DNA of 64,000 bases from NCBI RefSeq assembly GCF_020991365.1, contig NZ_JAJLRA010000022.1, positions 1-64,000 of the forward strand. Direction: 5' to 3'. The notes under the pieces were generated by a model. That model ran no database searches. It had not been told where the DNA came from and worked only from the letters and a program-made list of their open reading frames with translations. Shown here piece after piece: positions 30,820-39,460 of the stretch. The position numbers were made by a program, and so were the translations under genes. The DNA is from Streptacidiphilus sp. ASG 303. GTDB lineage: Bacteria > Actinomycetota > Actinomycetes > Streptomycetales > Streptomycetaceae. How positions within the stretch are numbered: the first letter of the stretch is position 1; each line of letters opens with the position of its first letter.

Positions 30820-31389
30820 ATGACCGAGGTCTCCTCGCTCACCGGGCGGCTGCTCGTCGCGGCGCCCGCGCTGACCGACCCCAACTTCGAGCGGGCCGTG
30901 GTGCTCCTCCTCGACCACGACGAGGAGGGGTCGCTGGGGGTCGTCCTGAACCGGCCCACCACGGTCGACGTCTCCGCCGTCCTGGAGCCCTGGGCGGAGC
31001 TCGCGGGCGATCCCCCCGTGGTCTTCCAGGGGGGACCGGTGTCGCTGGACTCCGCCCTGGCGATCGCCGTGGTCCCGGGCGAGCCCGCCGAGGAGGACCC
31101 CCTGGGCTGGCGGCGGGTGCACGGCGCCATCGGCCTGGTGGACCTGGAGGCGCCGCCCGAGCTGCTGGCCGCCGAACTGGGGTCGCTGCGGGTCTTCGCG
31201 GGCTACGCCGGCTGGTCCCCGGGCCAGCTGGAGGACGAGCTGGCCGAGGGCGCCTGGTACGTGGTGGAGTGCGAGCCCGGCGACGTCTCCTGCCCCGAGC
31301 CGGACCAGCTCTGGCGCTCGGTCCTGCGCCGCCAGCGCGGCGAGCTGGCCATGATGGCCACCTATCCGGACGACCCGACGATGAACTGA
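30820..31389 (+). CDS. YqgE/AlgH (DUF179) family protein
   Basis: 189 residues. Family pattern: LTGRLLVAAPALTDPNFERAVVLLLDH, GSLGVVLNRPT, VFQGGPVSLDSALAI, RVFAGYAGWSPGQLEDELAEGAWYVVE, LWRSVLRRQ. It is a conserved cytoplasmic protein of unknown biochemical role (AlgH was linked to alginate regulation in Pseudomonas). The ATG at 30820 gives MTEVSSLTGRL; an in-frame ATG at 30802 is possible. No strong RBS is seen. Confidence 0.93.
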   Translation: MTEVSSLTGRLLVAAPALTDPNFERAVVLLLDHDEEGSLGVVLNRPTTVDVSAVLEPWAELAGDPPVVFQGGPVSLDSALAIAVVPGEPAEEDPLGWRRVHGAIGLVDLEAPPELLAAELGSLRVFAGYAGWSPGQLEDELAEGAWYVVECEPGDVSCPEPDQLWRSVLRRQRGELAMMATYPDDPTMN

Positions 31390-31550
31390 GCGGCCGCCCC
31401 GGGGCCGCACCGGCCGGCACCCGCCCCGCGCGGTCCGCGCCCCCCGCCTCGGCGCCCTTCCCGGGCCCCGTCCCGGAACCCTCCCCGGAACTCCCCCGGA
31501 TCCGCCCGCGACCGGCCCGGCGGCCTGGCGGCGACCCCGGGTGCGGCACC

Positions 31551-31556
31551 TAGACT
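31551..31556 (+). promoter_or_regulatory. -10 box of a probable leaderless DUF3039 promoter
   Basis: TAGACT ends 8 nt before the ATG at 31565. No Shine-Dalgarno is present. Confidence 0.5.
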
Positions 31557-31564
31557 TGGGTCGT

Positions 31565-31861
31565 ATGAGCACTCTCGAGCCCGAGCGCGGCCACGGCACC
31601 GGCACCCTCGTCGAGCCGACCCCCCAGGTGTCCAACGGGGACGGCGACCACGAGCGCTTCGCGCACTACGTCCAGAAGGACAAGATCATGGAGAGCGCGC
31701 TCTCCGGTTCGCCGGTGGTCGCGCTCTGCGGCAAGGTCTGGGTCCCGGGCCGCGACCCGAAGAAGTACCCGGTCTGCCCGATGTGCAAGGAGATCTTCGA
31801 GTCGATGCCGCTCGGCGGCGGCGACAAGGACAAGGGCGGCAAGGGCGGCGGCAAGGGCTGA
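31565..31861 (+). CDS. DUF3039 protein, small putative zinc-binding
   Basis: 98 residues. The conserved core is HERFAHYVQKDKIMESALSGSPVVALCGKVWVPGRDPKKYPVCPMCKEIFE. His in ERFAHY plus Cys in ALCGK and the CPMC pair could bind zinc. The tail is Gly/Lys/Asp-rich (GGGDKDKGGKGGGKG). It is a small, actinobacteria-wide family without known function. The ATG is supported by the -10 box 8 nt upstream. Confidence 0.9.
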   Translation: MSTLEPERGHGTGTLVEPTPQVSNGDGDHERFAHYVQKDKIMESALSGSPVVALCGKVWVPGRDPKKYPVCPMCKEIFESMPLGGGDKDKGGKGGGKG

Positions 31862-31905
31862 CGGTCCGCCCTGCCGTCCGGTGCCCCGCGGGGCAGGATG
31901 GCCGT

Positions 31906-33303
31906 ATGGACCTGCTACCCGACCCGCTCGACGCCCACCGGTACGGGGACGGCCAGTGCATCGCCCTCGGGCCCGGCACCGCGCTGTCGGCCGGGCCGGG
32001 CGCCGGGCGGGCCGAGCGGTGGCTGCGCGCCGAGCTGGGCGCGGCCACCGGCCTCCCGCTCCTCCCGCCGGAGGCGGCGTCCGGCGGGTCCGGCGGGCCC
32101 GCCCACGCGGTCAGGCTCGCCGTCCACCCGCTGGTCACCGAGGAGCTGGGACCGGAGGGCTACCAGGTCATGGTGTCGCCCAACGGGGCCGACGTCTTCG
32201 GCGGCGGCCCCGCCGGGGTCTTCTGGGGCGCCCAGACCCTGCGGCAGCTCCTCGGCCCGGACGCCTACCGGCGCGCCCCGCTGGCCGGCCGCTCCTGGCA
32301 CCTGCCCATCTGCCGCATCCAGGACGCGCCCCGCTTCGCCCGGCGCGGCCTGCTGCTCGACGCCGCCCGCCGCTTCCTGCCCCGGCGCGACGTGCTGCGG
32401 TACCTCGACCTGATGGCCGCCCACAAGCTCAACGTGCTCCGGCTCCGCCTCCACCCCGACGCCGTCGCCGCCCCGGCCGAGGGGGCCCCGGCCGGCCCCG
32501 GCGGGGCCCGCGACGGCGTGCCGCACGGAGGCCTGCCGCACGGAGGCCCGGCGCACGGAGGCCGCTACAGCCGTGACGACCTCCGTGAGATCGCCGCGTA
32601 CGCCGCCGAGCGGCAGATCGCCGTCGTCCCTGGCATCGGCCTGCCCGGGACCGGCCCCCCGGGGGCGGACGGGGGCGGCGCGCCCGCCGGGGGGCCCGGA
32701 CCCGGCCCCGCCGCGGAGGCGCTGGAGGAGGTCCGGGAGGTCTTCGGGCACCCCGCCGCCCCCGGCGGCGGGAGCCCCCCGCCCGGGGACGGCGGGTCGT
32801 GGCCGGACGGGGAGGGCGGCGCGGTCCCGGTGCGGTCCGCGGCCGAGGCCGCCGCGGCGGCCGCCGCCGGGCGCGACGTGGTGGTGTGCCCGGAGCAGGC
32901 GCGCCTCGACCGCCCGCGGTCCGGCGCCCGCGACGCGCCCGGGACGGCGGACCGCGTGCTGACGGTCGCCGACGTCTACCGACTCGAACCGGTCCCGCCG
33001 GGGCTGCGCGCCGACCCGGAGGCCGCCCGGCGCGTCGTCGGCGTGCGGGCCGAGCTGTGGAACGAGGCGGCCGGGGACGCCCGCGACCTGGACCGCCTCC
33101 TCTTCCCCCGCCTCGCGGCCTTCGCCGAGGTCGCCTGGTCCCAGCTGCCGGCCGACCCCGCCGAGCGCGACCTCGACGGCTTCGGGCGGCGCCTGGCGGT
33201 CCACCTGGCCCGCCTGGACGCGATGGGCGTGGAGTGCCTGCCGCCCGGGGGCCCGCACGCGTGGCGGCACCGGCCCGGGGAGGCGGGCCGCCCGGCCGTC
33301 TGA
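31906..33303 (+). CDS. GH20 beta-N-acetylhexosaminidase-like protein, catalytic motifs missing
   Basis: 465 residues. It keeps the framework of Streptomyces family GH20 enzymes: N-terminal GH20b-type region (GYQVMVSPNGADVFGGGPAGVFWGAQTLRQLL, PICRIQDAPRFARRGLLLD), DVLRYLDLMAAHKLNVLRLRLH, YSRDDLREIAAYAAERQIAVVP, VVVCPEQ, ELWNEA, FPRLAAFAEVAWSQLP. The expected DDQGW after LRLRLH (H183) is replaced by PDAV; the VPEIDxPGHS strand reads VPGIGLPG; the HxGGDE region is gone, replaced by Gly/Pro/Ala-rich sequence (about 235-320). The frame is intact. It is probably not an active hexosaminidase. A -10-like CAGGAT lies 6 nt before the ATG. Confidence 0.8.
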   Translation: MDLLPDPLDAHRYGDGQCIALGPGTALSAGPGAGRAERWLRAELGAATGLPLLPPEAASGGSGGPAHAVRLAVHPLVTEELGPEGYQVMVSPNGADVFGGGPAGVFWGAQTLRQLLGPDAYRRAPLAGRSWHLPICRIQDAPRFARRGLLLDAARRFLPRRDVLRYLDLMAAHKLNVLRLRLHPDAVAAPAEGAPAGPGGARDGVPHGGLPHGGPAHGGRYSRDDLREIAAYAAERQIAVVPGIGLPGTGPPGADGGGAPAGGPGPGPAAEALEEVREVFGHPAAPGGGSPPPGDGGSWPDGEGGAVPVRSAAEAAAAAAAGRDVVVCPEQARLDRPRSGARDAPGTADRVLTVADVYRLEPVPPGLRADPEAARRVVGVRAELWNEAAGDARDLDRLLFPRLAAFAEVAWSQLPADPAERDLDGFGRRLAVHLARLDAMGVECLPPGGPHAWRHRPGEAGRPAV

Positions 33304-33635
33304 CGCGGGGGCCCGGGGCCGCCGCCCGCCCCCCGGGACCGCCCAGGGGGCCGGGGGTCCGCGGCCGACCGGCCGTCAACCGGCGCGCCGCCCGCCCGGG
33401 GAACCTCCGCCGCGGCCCGTCCGTCAGGACGGGTGTGGTCGCCGGCGTGCCCGGTCCGCCCGGCTTGGGGGGCTTTGGTGCGCGGGCGTGCGCCGGGCGC
33501 GGAGGAGCGCCCCCGCACCCCGTCAATGATCACCGTGCATTGTGTGCCAGAGTTGCCCCGCCCGGAGGGTTTGCACGTACCGTACGGGCGGGGAAGGGGC
33601 GGCTTCGTGAGCGAGCAGAGCGCGGTGAGGACAGG
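33304..33635. promoter_or_regulatory. Region upstream of the molybdenum hydroxylase operon
   Basis: 332 nt. The first part is GC-rich and featureless. A less GC-rich stretch at about 33525-33600 (containing aatgatcaccgtgcattgtg and gtttgcacgtaccgtacggg) is the likely promoter area of the operon. No exact sites assigned. Confidence 0.4.
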
Positions 33636-34544
33636 GTGAACCGGACCATCATGCTGCCGGCCACGCTGGAGGAGGCCGTCGAGGCGCTGGCCGCCGCGCC
33701 GGCCGCCGTCCCGGTCGCCGGCGGCACCGACCTCATGGGCGCCGTCAACGCCGGGCTGCTCCGCCCGCCCGCCCTCGTCGGCCTCGGCCGGATCAGCGAA
33801 CTGCGCGGCTGGCGCTACGAGGACGGCGGCACCGCGGTCCTCGGCGCCGGGCTCACCCACGCCCGCATGGGCCGCCCCGACTTCGCCGCCCTCATCCCCG
33901 GCCTCGCCGACGCCGCCCGCACCGCCGGCCCCCCGCAGATCCGCAACTCCGGCACCCTCGGCGGCAACATCGCCACCGCCGACCCGGCCGGCGACACCCT
34001 CCCCGTGCTCGCCGCCCTGGAGGCCGCCGTCACCCTGACCGGCCCCGCCGGCTCCCGCGAGGTCCCGGTCAGCCACCTGCTCACCGGCCTCGACCCCATG
34101 CGCCCGGGCGAACTCCTCGGCTGGGTGCGGGTGCCGCTGCTGCACGCCCCGCAGGTCTACCTCAAGGCCACCGGCCGCAGCGGGCCCGCCCGCGCCGCCG
34201 CCTCGGTCGCCCTCGTCCTCGACCCGGCCCGCCGCGCCGTCCGCTGCGCGGTGGGCGCCGTCGCCCCGGTGCCGCTGCGGCCGCTGGAGGCCGAGGCGTG
34301 GGTCTCCACCTGCATCGACTGGGACGGCGAGCGCGGCATCGACCCGGCCGCCCTCACCGCCTTCGGCGAGTACGTCGCGGGCGCCTGCGTGCCCGACCCG
34401 CAGGCCCTGGCCGACCCCGGCGGCCCCGCCCCCGGGGCGGGCGACGGACCGGCCCCCGCCGGGGGGCCGCCCGCCGCGGCCCAGCGGCTCCGGCGTACGG
34501 TGGCGGTTCTGGCCCGACGTGCACTGGGGAGGGCGCTCAAGTGA
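33636..34544 (+). CDS. FAD-binding subunit of a molybdenum hydroxylase (CoxM/XdhB-like)
   Basis: 302 residues. It would carry electrons through FAD in a three-subunit xanthine dehydrogenase/aldehyde oxidase-type enzyme. FAD motifs are intact: VPVAGGTDLMGAVNAG near the N-terminus and IRNSGTLGGNIATADPAGD. The C-terminal part (ARAAASVALVLD) fits the CoxM domain. The GTG start at 33636 has gaggacag upstream. Its stop overlaps the next gene's GTG by 4 nt (GTGA), so the operon is translationally coupled. The tail is Pro/Ala/Gly-rich. Confidence 0.9.
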   Translation: MNRTIMLPATLEEAVEALAAAPAAVPVAGGTDLMGAVNAGLLRPPALVGLGRISELRGWRYEDGGTAVLGAGLTHARMGRPDFAALIPGLADAARTAGPPQIRNSGTLGGNIATADPAGDTLPVLAALEAAVTLTGPAGSREVPVSHLLTGLDPMRPGELLGWVRVPLLHAPQVYLKATGRSGPARAAASVALVLDPARRAVRCAVGAVAPVPLRPLEAEAWVSTCIDWDGERGIDPAALTAFGEYVAGACVPDPQALADPGGPAPGAGDGPAPAGGPPAAAQRLRRTVAVLARRALGRALK

Positions 34545-35872
34545 CGGACCACCCGACCCCGGACGGCGGGCAGGACACCGACGCGGCGCAGGGGTACGGC
34601 ACGCCCGCCCCCGGCGGCCCGTACGACGGCGCCCCCCCGTTCGGTGACGCCCCGTTCGCCGACGCCCCCTACGGCGACACCCCGTACGGCGACACCCCCT
34701 ACGCGGCGGAGGAGCCGGGCGCGGAGGAGCACGGCGGGCACGGCACGCCCGCGTACGGGACGCCGGTGGGGGGCGCGGAGCGGCCCTGCGCCTCGTACAC
34801 GCTGCGGGTCAACGGCGCCGACCGCCCGGTGGCCGACGCCTGGATCGGCGAGAGCCTGCTCTTCGTGCTGCGCGAGCGGCTGGGCCTGGCCGGCGCCAAG
34901 GACGGCTGCGAGCAGGGCGAGTGCGGTGCCTGCTCGGTGCAGGTGGACGGCCAGCTGGTGGCCTCCTGCCTCGTGCCCGCGGCCCTCGCCGCGGGCGGCG
35001 ACATCCAGACCGTCGAGGGGCTCGTCGACGACGGCGTGCCCTCCGACGTGCAGCGGGCGCTGGCGGAGAGCGGCGCCGTGCAGTGCGGCTACTGCGTGCC
35101 GGGCCTCGCCATGGCCGTCCACGACCTGCTGCAGCGCAACCACCGGCCGAGCGACGTGGAGGCCCGGGAGGCGCTCTGCGGCAACCTGTGCCGCTGCACC
35201 GGCTACCAGGGCGTCCTGCGGGCCGTCCGCACGGTCGCCGGGGAGCGCGCCGCGGCCGCCGCCGAGCCGGAGCACACCGCCCCCGCGTCCGAGGCGCCCG
35301 CGCAGGCCGACGGCGGCCCGGCCGCCCCCGCGCCGGCGGACCCGGCCCCGGCCGCCCCCGCGGCCGACGCCCCCGATGTCCCCGCGGCCCCCCTTCCGGA
35401 CCCCGGCGCCGAGCCGCCCGTGTACGCGGACGTCCCCCACCCGGGGTTCGAGCCCGCCCCCGGCGGCCCGGCCGCCGCCCCGCCGCCCCCTGCCGAGGTC
35501 GACCCCCTCTTCGGCCCCCTCGACGCCGTCCTGGAGGCCGCCGCGGCCCCGCAGGCCGGCGAGCCCGCCCCCGCCGCCTACGGCACCTACGCGCCCGACC
35601 CCTACGGCACGGGCGTCTACGCCGAGGAGCCGTACGCCGGCGCCTACCACCCCGACCCCTACCGGCAGAGCCACGGCGCGGACACCGCCCCCGTGCCCGA
35701 CCTCTACACGCCGGACGGCCAGGCGGCCTACGATCCCGCGCACGGGCTGGGACCGCAGTACGGCGCGCACCCCGACCACGGGACGCCGCCGTACGGCACC
35801 CCCGCCCCCGACGGCAGCCTCCCCCGGCCCCCGGCCGGGGGGACCCCCACTCCCCAGGATGACCGCGCATGA
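34541..35872 (+). CDS. [2Fe-2S] subunit of a molybdenum hydroxylase with long added tails
   Basis: 443 residues, although CoxS-type subunits are usually about 160. The core (about 83-235) is intact: plant-type ferredoxin cysteines in GCEQGECGACSV with a fourth Cys in VASCLV, and the helical [2Fe-2S] domain CGYCVPG ... CGNLCRCTGYQGV. An N-terminal tail of about 80 residues contains Tyr/Gly/Asp/Pro repeats (YGDTPYGDTPYA). The C-terminal tail of about 200 residues is Pro/Ala-rich with many Tyr (YGTYAPDPYGTGVYAEEPY). Both tails look disordered. It overlaps neighbours by 4 nt at each end (GTGA, ATGA). Confidence 0.9.
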   Translation: MTDHPTPDGGQDTDAAQGYGTPAPGGPYDGAPPFGDAPFADAPYGDTPYGDTPYAAEEPGAEEHGGHGTPAYGTPVGGAERPCASYTLRVNGADRPVADAWIGESLLFVLRERLGLAGAKDGCEQGECGACSVQVDGQLVASCLVPAALAAGGDIQTVEGLVDDGVPSDVQRALAESGAVQCGYCVPGLAMAVHDLLQRNHRPSDVEAREALCGNLCRCTGYQGVLRAVRTVAGERAAAAAEPEHTAPASEAPAQADGGPAAPAPADPAPAAPAADAPDVPAAPLPDPGAEPPVYADVPHPGFEPAPGGPAAAPPPPAEVDPLFGPLDAVLEAAAAPQAGEPAPAAYGTYAPDPYGTGVYAEEPYAGAYHPDPYRQSHGADTAPVPDLYTPDGQAAYDPAHGLGPQYGAHPDHGTPPYGTPAPDGSLPRPPAGGTPTPQDDRA

Positions 35873-38292
35873 CCGCCCCCACCGACACCGCGTCCGGCGC
35901 CCCGGGCGCCGGACCCGCCCCCGAGCCCGGCAGCGCGGCCGGCGGCGTCCTCGGAAACGTGTTCGGAGCCCCGGCCGCCCCGGCCGAGCCCGCGGCCGGC
36001 GCCGCGGCGGAGGAGGCCGCCCCGGAGCCGGAGCCGTTCGGCCTCGGCAGCTCCCCGGTCCGCCAGGACGCCCTGCCCAAGGCCCTGGGCGTCTACCCCT
36101 ACGCCGCCGACCTGTGGGCCGAGGGGCTGCTCTGGGGCGCCGTGCTGCGCTCCCCGCACCCGCACGCCCGCATCGTCTCCGTCGACGCCTCGGCCGCCCT
36201 GGCCCTGCCCGGCGTGCACGCCGTGGTGACCGCCGCCGACCTGCCGTCCGACCACGGGGGCCGCGCCGCCGGGGCCCCGCACGGCCCGGTGATCGCCGAC
36301 CGGCCGGTGCTCGCCGCCGAGGTCGTCCGCCACCAGGGCGAGCCGGTCGCCGCCGTCGCCGCCGACCACCCCGACACCGCCCGGCTGGCCGCGGCCGCCG
36401 TCGCCGTCGAGTACGAGGTGCTGGAGCCGGTCACCGACCCGGAGAAGTCCTTCCACGCCGGTCCGCTGCACCCGGACGGCAACCTCTTCCGCCACCTGCC
36501 GCTGCGCTTCGGCGACCCGGACGCCGTCGGCGACGTGGTGGTGGAGGGCCTGTACCAGGTCGGCCGCCAGGACCCCGCGCCGATCGGCGCCGAGGCGGGC
36601 CTGGCCGTGCCCCGCCCCGACGGCGGCGTGGAGCTGCACGTCGCCTCCACCAACCCGCACGGCGACCGCGACCGCGCCGCCGCCTGCCTGGGCCTGGAGC
36701 CCGACCGGGTGCGGCTGGTCGTCACCGGCGTGCCCGGCGCCACCGCCGACCGCGAGGACCTCTCCTTCCAGGTCACCCTGGCCCTGCTGGCGCTGCGCAC
36801 CGGACGCCCGGTCAAGATGGCGCTCGGCCGCGAGGATTCCTTCCACGCCCACGCCCACCGCCACCCGGCGCTGCTGCGCTACCGCCACCACGCCGACTCC
36901 CTCGGCCACCTGGTCAAGGTGGAGGCGCAGATCCTGCTGGACGGCGGCGCCTACGCCGACGTCTCCAGCGAGGCGCTGGCCGCGGCCGCCGCCTTCTCCG
37001 CCGGGCCCTACGTCGTCCCCCACGTCTTCGTCGACGCCTGGGCCGTGCGCACCAACAACCCGCCCGCCGGCCGCATGCGCGGCGAGGGCGCGCTCCAGGC
37101 GTGCTTCGCCTACGAGTCCCAGCTCGACAAGCTCGCCGCCAAGCTGGGCGTGGACCCGCTGGAGATCCGCCGCCGCAACGCCATGGCCACCGGCGACCTG
37201 ATGCCCACCGGACAGGCCGTCACCTGCCCCGCCCCCGTGGGCGCGCTGCTGGACGCGGTCGCCGCCGAGCCGCTGCCGCCGCTCCCGGTGGACGAGCCCG
37301 ACACCGAGTGGCTGCTGCCGGGCGGCCCGCACGGCGCCGGCGACCCGGCCGCGGTGCGCCGCGGCATCGGCTACGCCGTGGGCATGGTGCACATGCTGGG
37401 CGCCGAGGGCGCCGACGAGGTCTCCACCGCCACCGTCCGCGTGAGCGGCGAGCAGGCCACCGTGATCTGCGCCGCCGTCGACGCGGGCCAGGGCTTCGCC
37501 ACGCTGGCCCGGCAGGTCGTGCAGGACGTGCTGGGCGTCACCGACGTGTGGATCGCGCCCGTCGACACCGACCAGCCCGCCGCCGGGCCCACCGCCCGCG
37601 GCCGCCAGACCTGGGTGTCGGGCGGCGCGGTGGAGAAGGCCGCCCTGATGGTCCGCCACCAGCTGCTCCAGCCCATCGCGGCCAACTTCGGCATGTCCCC
37701 GGAGCTGCTCCAGATCGCCGACGGCAAGATCACCTCGTACGACGGGGTGCTCGGCATGCCGGTCTCCGAGGCGCTGGAGGGCAAGGAGCTCTGGGCCACC
37801 GCCCAGTGCCGCCCCCACCCCACCGAGCCCCTGGACGACGCGGGGCAGGGCGACGCCTTCGTCTCCGTCGCCTTCTGCGCGATGCGGGCCGTGGTCGACG
37901 TGGACATCGAGCTGGGCGCGGTCCGCGTGGTCGACGTGACGGTGGCCCAGGACGTGGGCCGGGCGCTGAACCCGCGCCAGATCGAGGCCCGGATCGAGGC
38001 CGGGGTCACCCAGGGCGTGGGCCTGGCGCTCCTGGAGGAGCTGCAGGCCGAGGACGGCCGCCTGGTCAACCCGTCCTTCACCGGCTACCGGCTGCCGACC
38101 GCGCTGGACACCCCCGAGGTGCGGATCGCGGCGCTGCTGGAGGAGCGCGACGTGGTGGCGAGCTTCGGGGCCAAGGCGGTCGGGGCTGCACCCGCCGTGG
38201 TCGCCCCGGCCGCCGTGGCCGCCGCCGTCCGTGCTGCCACGGGACGGCCCGTCACCCGCCTTCCTGTCCGGCCGCAGGACGCCGTCGTCTGA
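35869..38292 (+). CDS. Molybdopterin-binding subunit of a molybdenum hydroxylase, altered active site
   Basis: 807 residues. Family fold: KALGVYPYAADLWAEGLLWGAVLRSPHPHARI (hammerhead domain), AEVVRHQGEPVAAVAA, AGRMRGEGALQACFAYESQLDKLA, and DAGQGFATLARQVVQDVLGV. The key active-site elements depart from the family: the GGAFG-type loop reads PGATA (289-293); the TQ-type segment reads ASTNPHGDRD; and the C-terminal KAVGE, whose Glu is the catalytic base in xanthine dehydrogenase-type enzymes, reads KAVGA (Ala773). An Ala/Pro-rich N-terminal extension of about 65 residues is added. The substrate is unknown, and activity of the usual kind is doubtful. No XdhC-like maturation gene is adjacent. Confidence 0.88.
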   Translation: MTAPTDTASGAPGAGPAPEPGSAAGGVLGNVFGAPAAPAEPAAGAAAEEAAPEPEPFGLGSSPVRQDALPKALGVYPYAADLWAEGLLWGAVLRSPHPHARIVSVDASAALALPGVHAVVTAADLPSDHGGRAAGAPHGPVIADRPVLAAEVVRHQGEPVAAVAADHPDTARLAAAAVAVEYEVLEPVTDPEKSFHAGPLHPDGNLFRHLPLRFGDPDAVGDVVVEGLYQVGRQDPAPIGAEAGLAVPRPDGGVELHVASTNPHGDRDRAAACLGLEPDRVRLVVTGVPGATADREDLSFQVTLALLALRTGRPVKMALGREDSFHAHAHRHPALLRYRHHADSLGHLVKVEAQILLDGGAYADVSSEALAAAAAFSAGPYVVPHVFVDAWAVRTNNPPAGRMRGEGALQACFAYESQLDKLAAKLGVDPLEIRRRNAMATGDLMPTGQAVTCPAPVGALLDAVAAEPLPPLPVDEPDTEWLLPGGPHGAGDPAAVRRGIGYAVGMVHMLGAEGADEVSTATVRVSGEQATVICAAVDAGQGFATLARQVVQDVLGVTDVWIAPVDTDQPAAGPTARGRQTWVSGGAVEKAALMVRHQLLQPIAANFGMSPELLQIADGKITSYDGVLGMPVSEALEGKELWATAQCRPHPTEPLDDAGQGDAFVSVAFCAMRAVVDVDIELGAVRVVDVTVAQDVGRALNPRQIEARIEAGVTQGVGLALLEELQAEDGRLVNPSFTGYRLPTALDTPEVRIAALLEERDVVASFGAKAVGAAPAVVAPAAVAAAVRAATGRPVTRLPVRPQDAVV

Positions 38293-38428
38293 CCGTTGCG
38301 CCGGCCGACCTGCGGGACTGTCGTTTCACCACACCGTTGCCCGTACGTACGCGGCCGGACCCGCACCGGTTCGACGGCGGCCCGGCGGGCCGGCCGCGTC
38401 CGCCCTCCGCGCCCGCCCCGCGCCCGGC

Positions 38429-39337
38429 TCACCCGCCCGCGACGAACCCCGCCACCAGCCGCCGGAAGGCCTCCGGCTCGTCCACCCACGGGTAGTGGCC
38501 GCAGCCGGGCAGGGTGGTGTGGCGGGCGTCGGGGAACTGGGCCGCCACCACCCCGCCCGCCGCGACCCCGCTCGCGCCGTCCCGGTCGCCGGTCACCACC
38601 AGCACCGGGACCGCGAGGCCGCCCAGGGCGTCGGTGACCGCGCGCCGCGCCGCGTCGTCGACGCCCTGCCAGAAGGCGGCCCGCGGCACCGGGTGCAGCT
38701 GGTCCCCCTCGGCGGCGGCGTGCGCCTGCTGGCGGGGCCCCCAGTGCCCGTACGTCCCCGGCGCGACCCGCGTCAGCAGCCGCTTGATCTCGGCGAGCTC
38801 GTGCGCGGTCGCCAGCTTCTCCAGGGCCGCCACCGCCTCCGGGTACCAGGGCTCGTCCGACCGGCTGTGGAAGATCTCCTGCGCGTCGGCGGTCGGGCGG
38901 TCCTGCAGCCGGGTGCCGGGGGTGACCAGGACGAGGCGGCTCAGCCGCTCCGGGTGCCGGGCGGCGTAGGCCTGCGCGACCACGGCGGCGGCGGAGTGGC
39001 CGAGCAGGGCGATCCGCTCCAGGCCCAGGTGCGCCCGCAGCGCCTCGACGTCCTCGGCCAGCCGGGGGAAGGAGTAGCCGGCCGGGTCGACGCCGACCTG
39101 GGACTCGCCGGTGCCCCGCAGGTCGGGCACGACCAGCGTCAGCGCCCGGTCCAGTCCGCCGAGGTCCTCCAGGTAGGCGGCGTCCCGCCCGGGGCCGCCC
39201 GCCAGGCACACCAGGACCGGCGCGGCGCCCCCGCCGCCGTCCCCCGTGCCGCCGTGCGGGCCGTCGTCGGGCCCGGGGCCCAGCACGCGGTAGGCGAGGG
39301 AGGTGCCGTCGTACGACGCGTAGCGCTCCGTGGTCAT
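38429..39337 (-). CDS. Alpha/beta hydrolase (proline iminopeptidase-like)
   Basis: 302 residues. Alpha/beta-hydrolase fold with oxyanion region LVCLAGGPGRDAAYLEDLGG (as in HGGPG of iminopeptidases), PDLRGTGES, nucleophile Ser115 in LLGHSAAAVVAQAYA, late Asp in VTGDRDGA and His in LPGCGHYPWVDEP. The ATG at 39337 has gagg upstream. A Gly/Asp-rich loop (about 25-37) is inserted before the oxyanion segment. Convergent with the molybdenum operon. Substrate unknown. Confidence 0.88.
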   Translation of the reverse strand: MTTERYASYDGTSLAYRVLGPGPDDGPHGGTGDGGGGAAPVLVCLAGGPGRDAAYLEDLGGLDRALTLVVPDLRGTGESQVGVDPAGYSFPRLAEDVEALRAHLGLERIALLGHSAAAVVAQAYAARHPERLSRLVLVTPGTRLQDRPTADAQEIFHSRSDEPWYPEAVAALEKLATAHELAEIKRLLTRVAPGTYGHWGPRQQAHAAAEGDQLHPVPRAAFWQGVDDAARRAVTDALGGLAVPVLVVTGDRDGASGVAAGGVVAAQFPDARHTTLPGCGHYPWVDEPEAFRRLVAGFVAGG

Positions 39338-39460
39338 GGGACCTCGTCTTCCCCGCCCGTCCCGGTCCGACGCGGCCCGGGGGACCAGGACCGCGGACCG
39401 ACAGCCGACCGGACCAAAGGTCAGGAGCAAAAGGTGCAGTGAGGCCTTACCCTTTTCCCC

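Noticed and set aside
35728-37818. 696-codon minus-strand frame opposite the molybdopterin subunit
   Set aside because: Composition (Val/Gly/Gln/His runs) is the usual antisense shadow of a GC-rich gene; no motifs.
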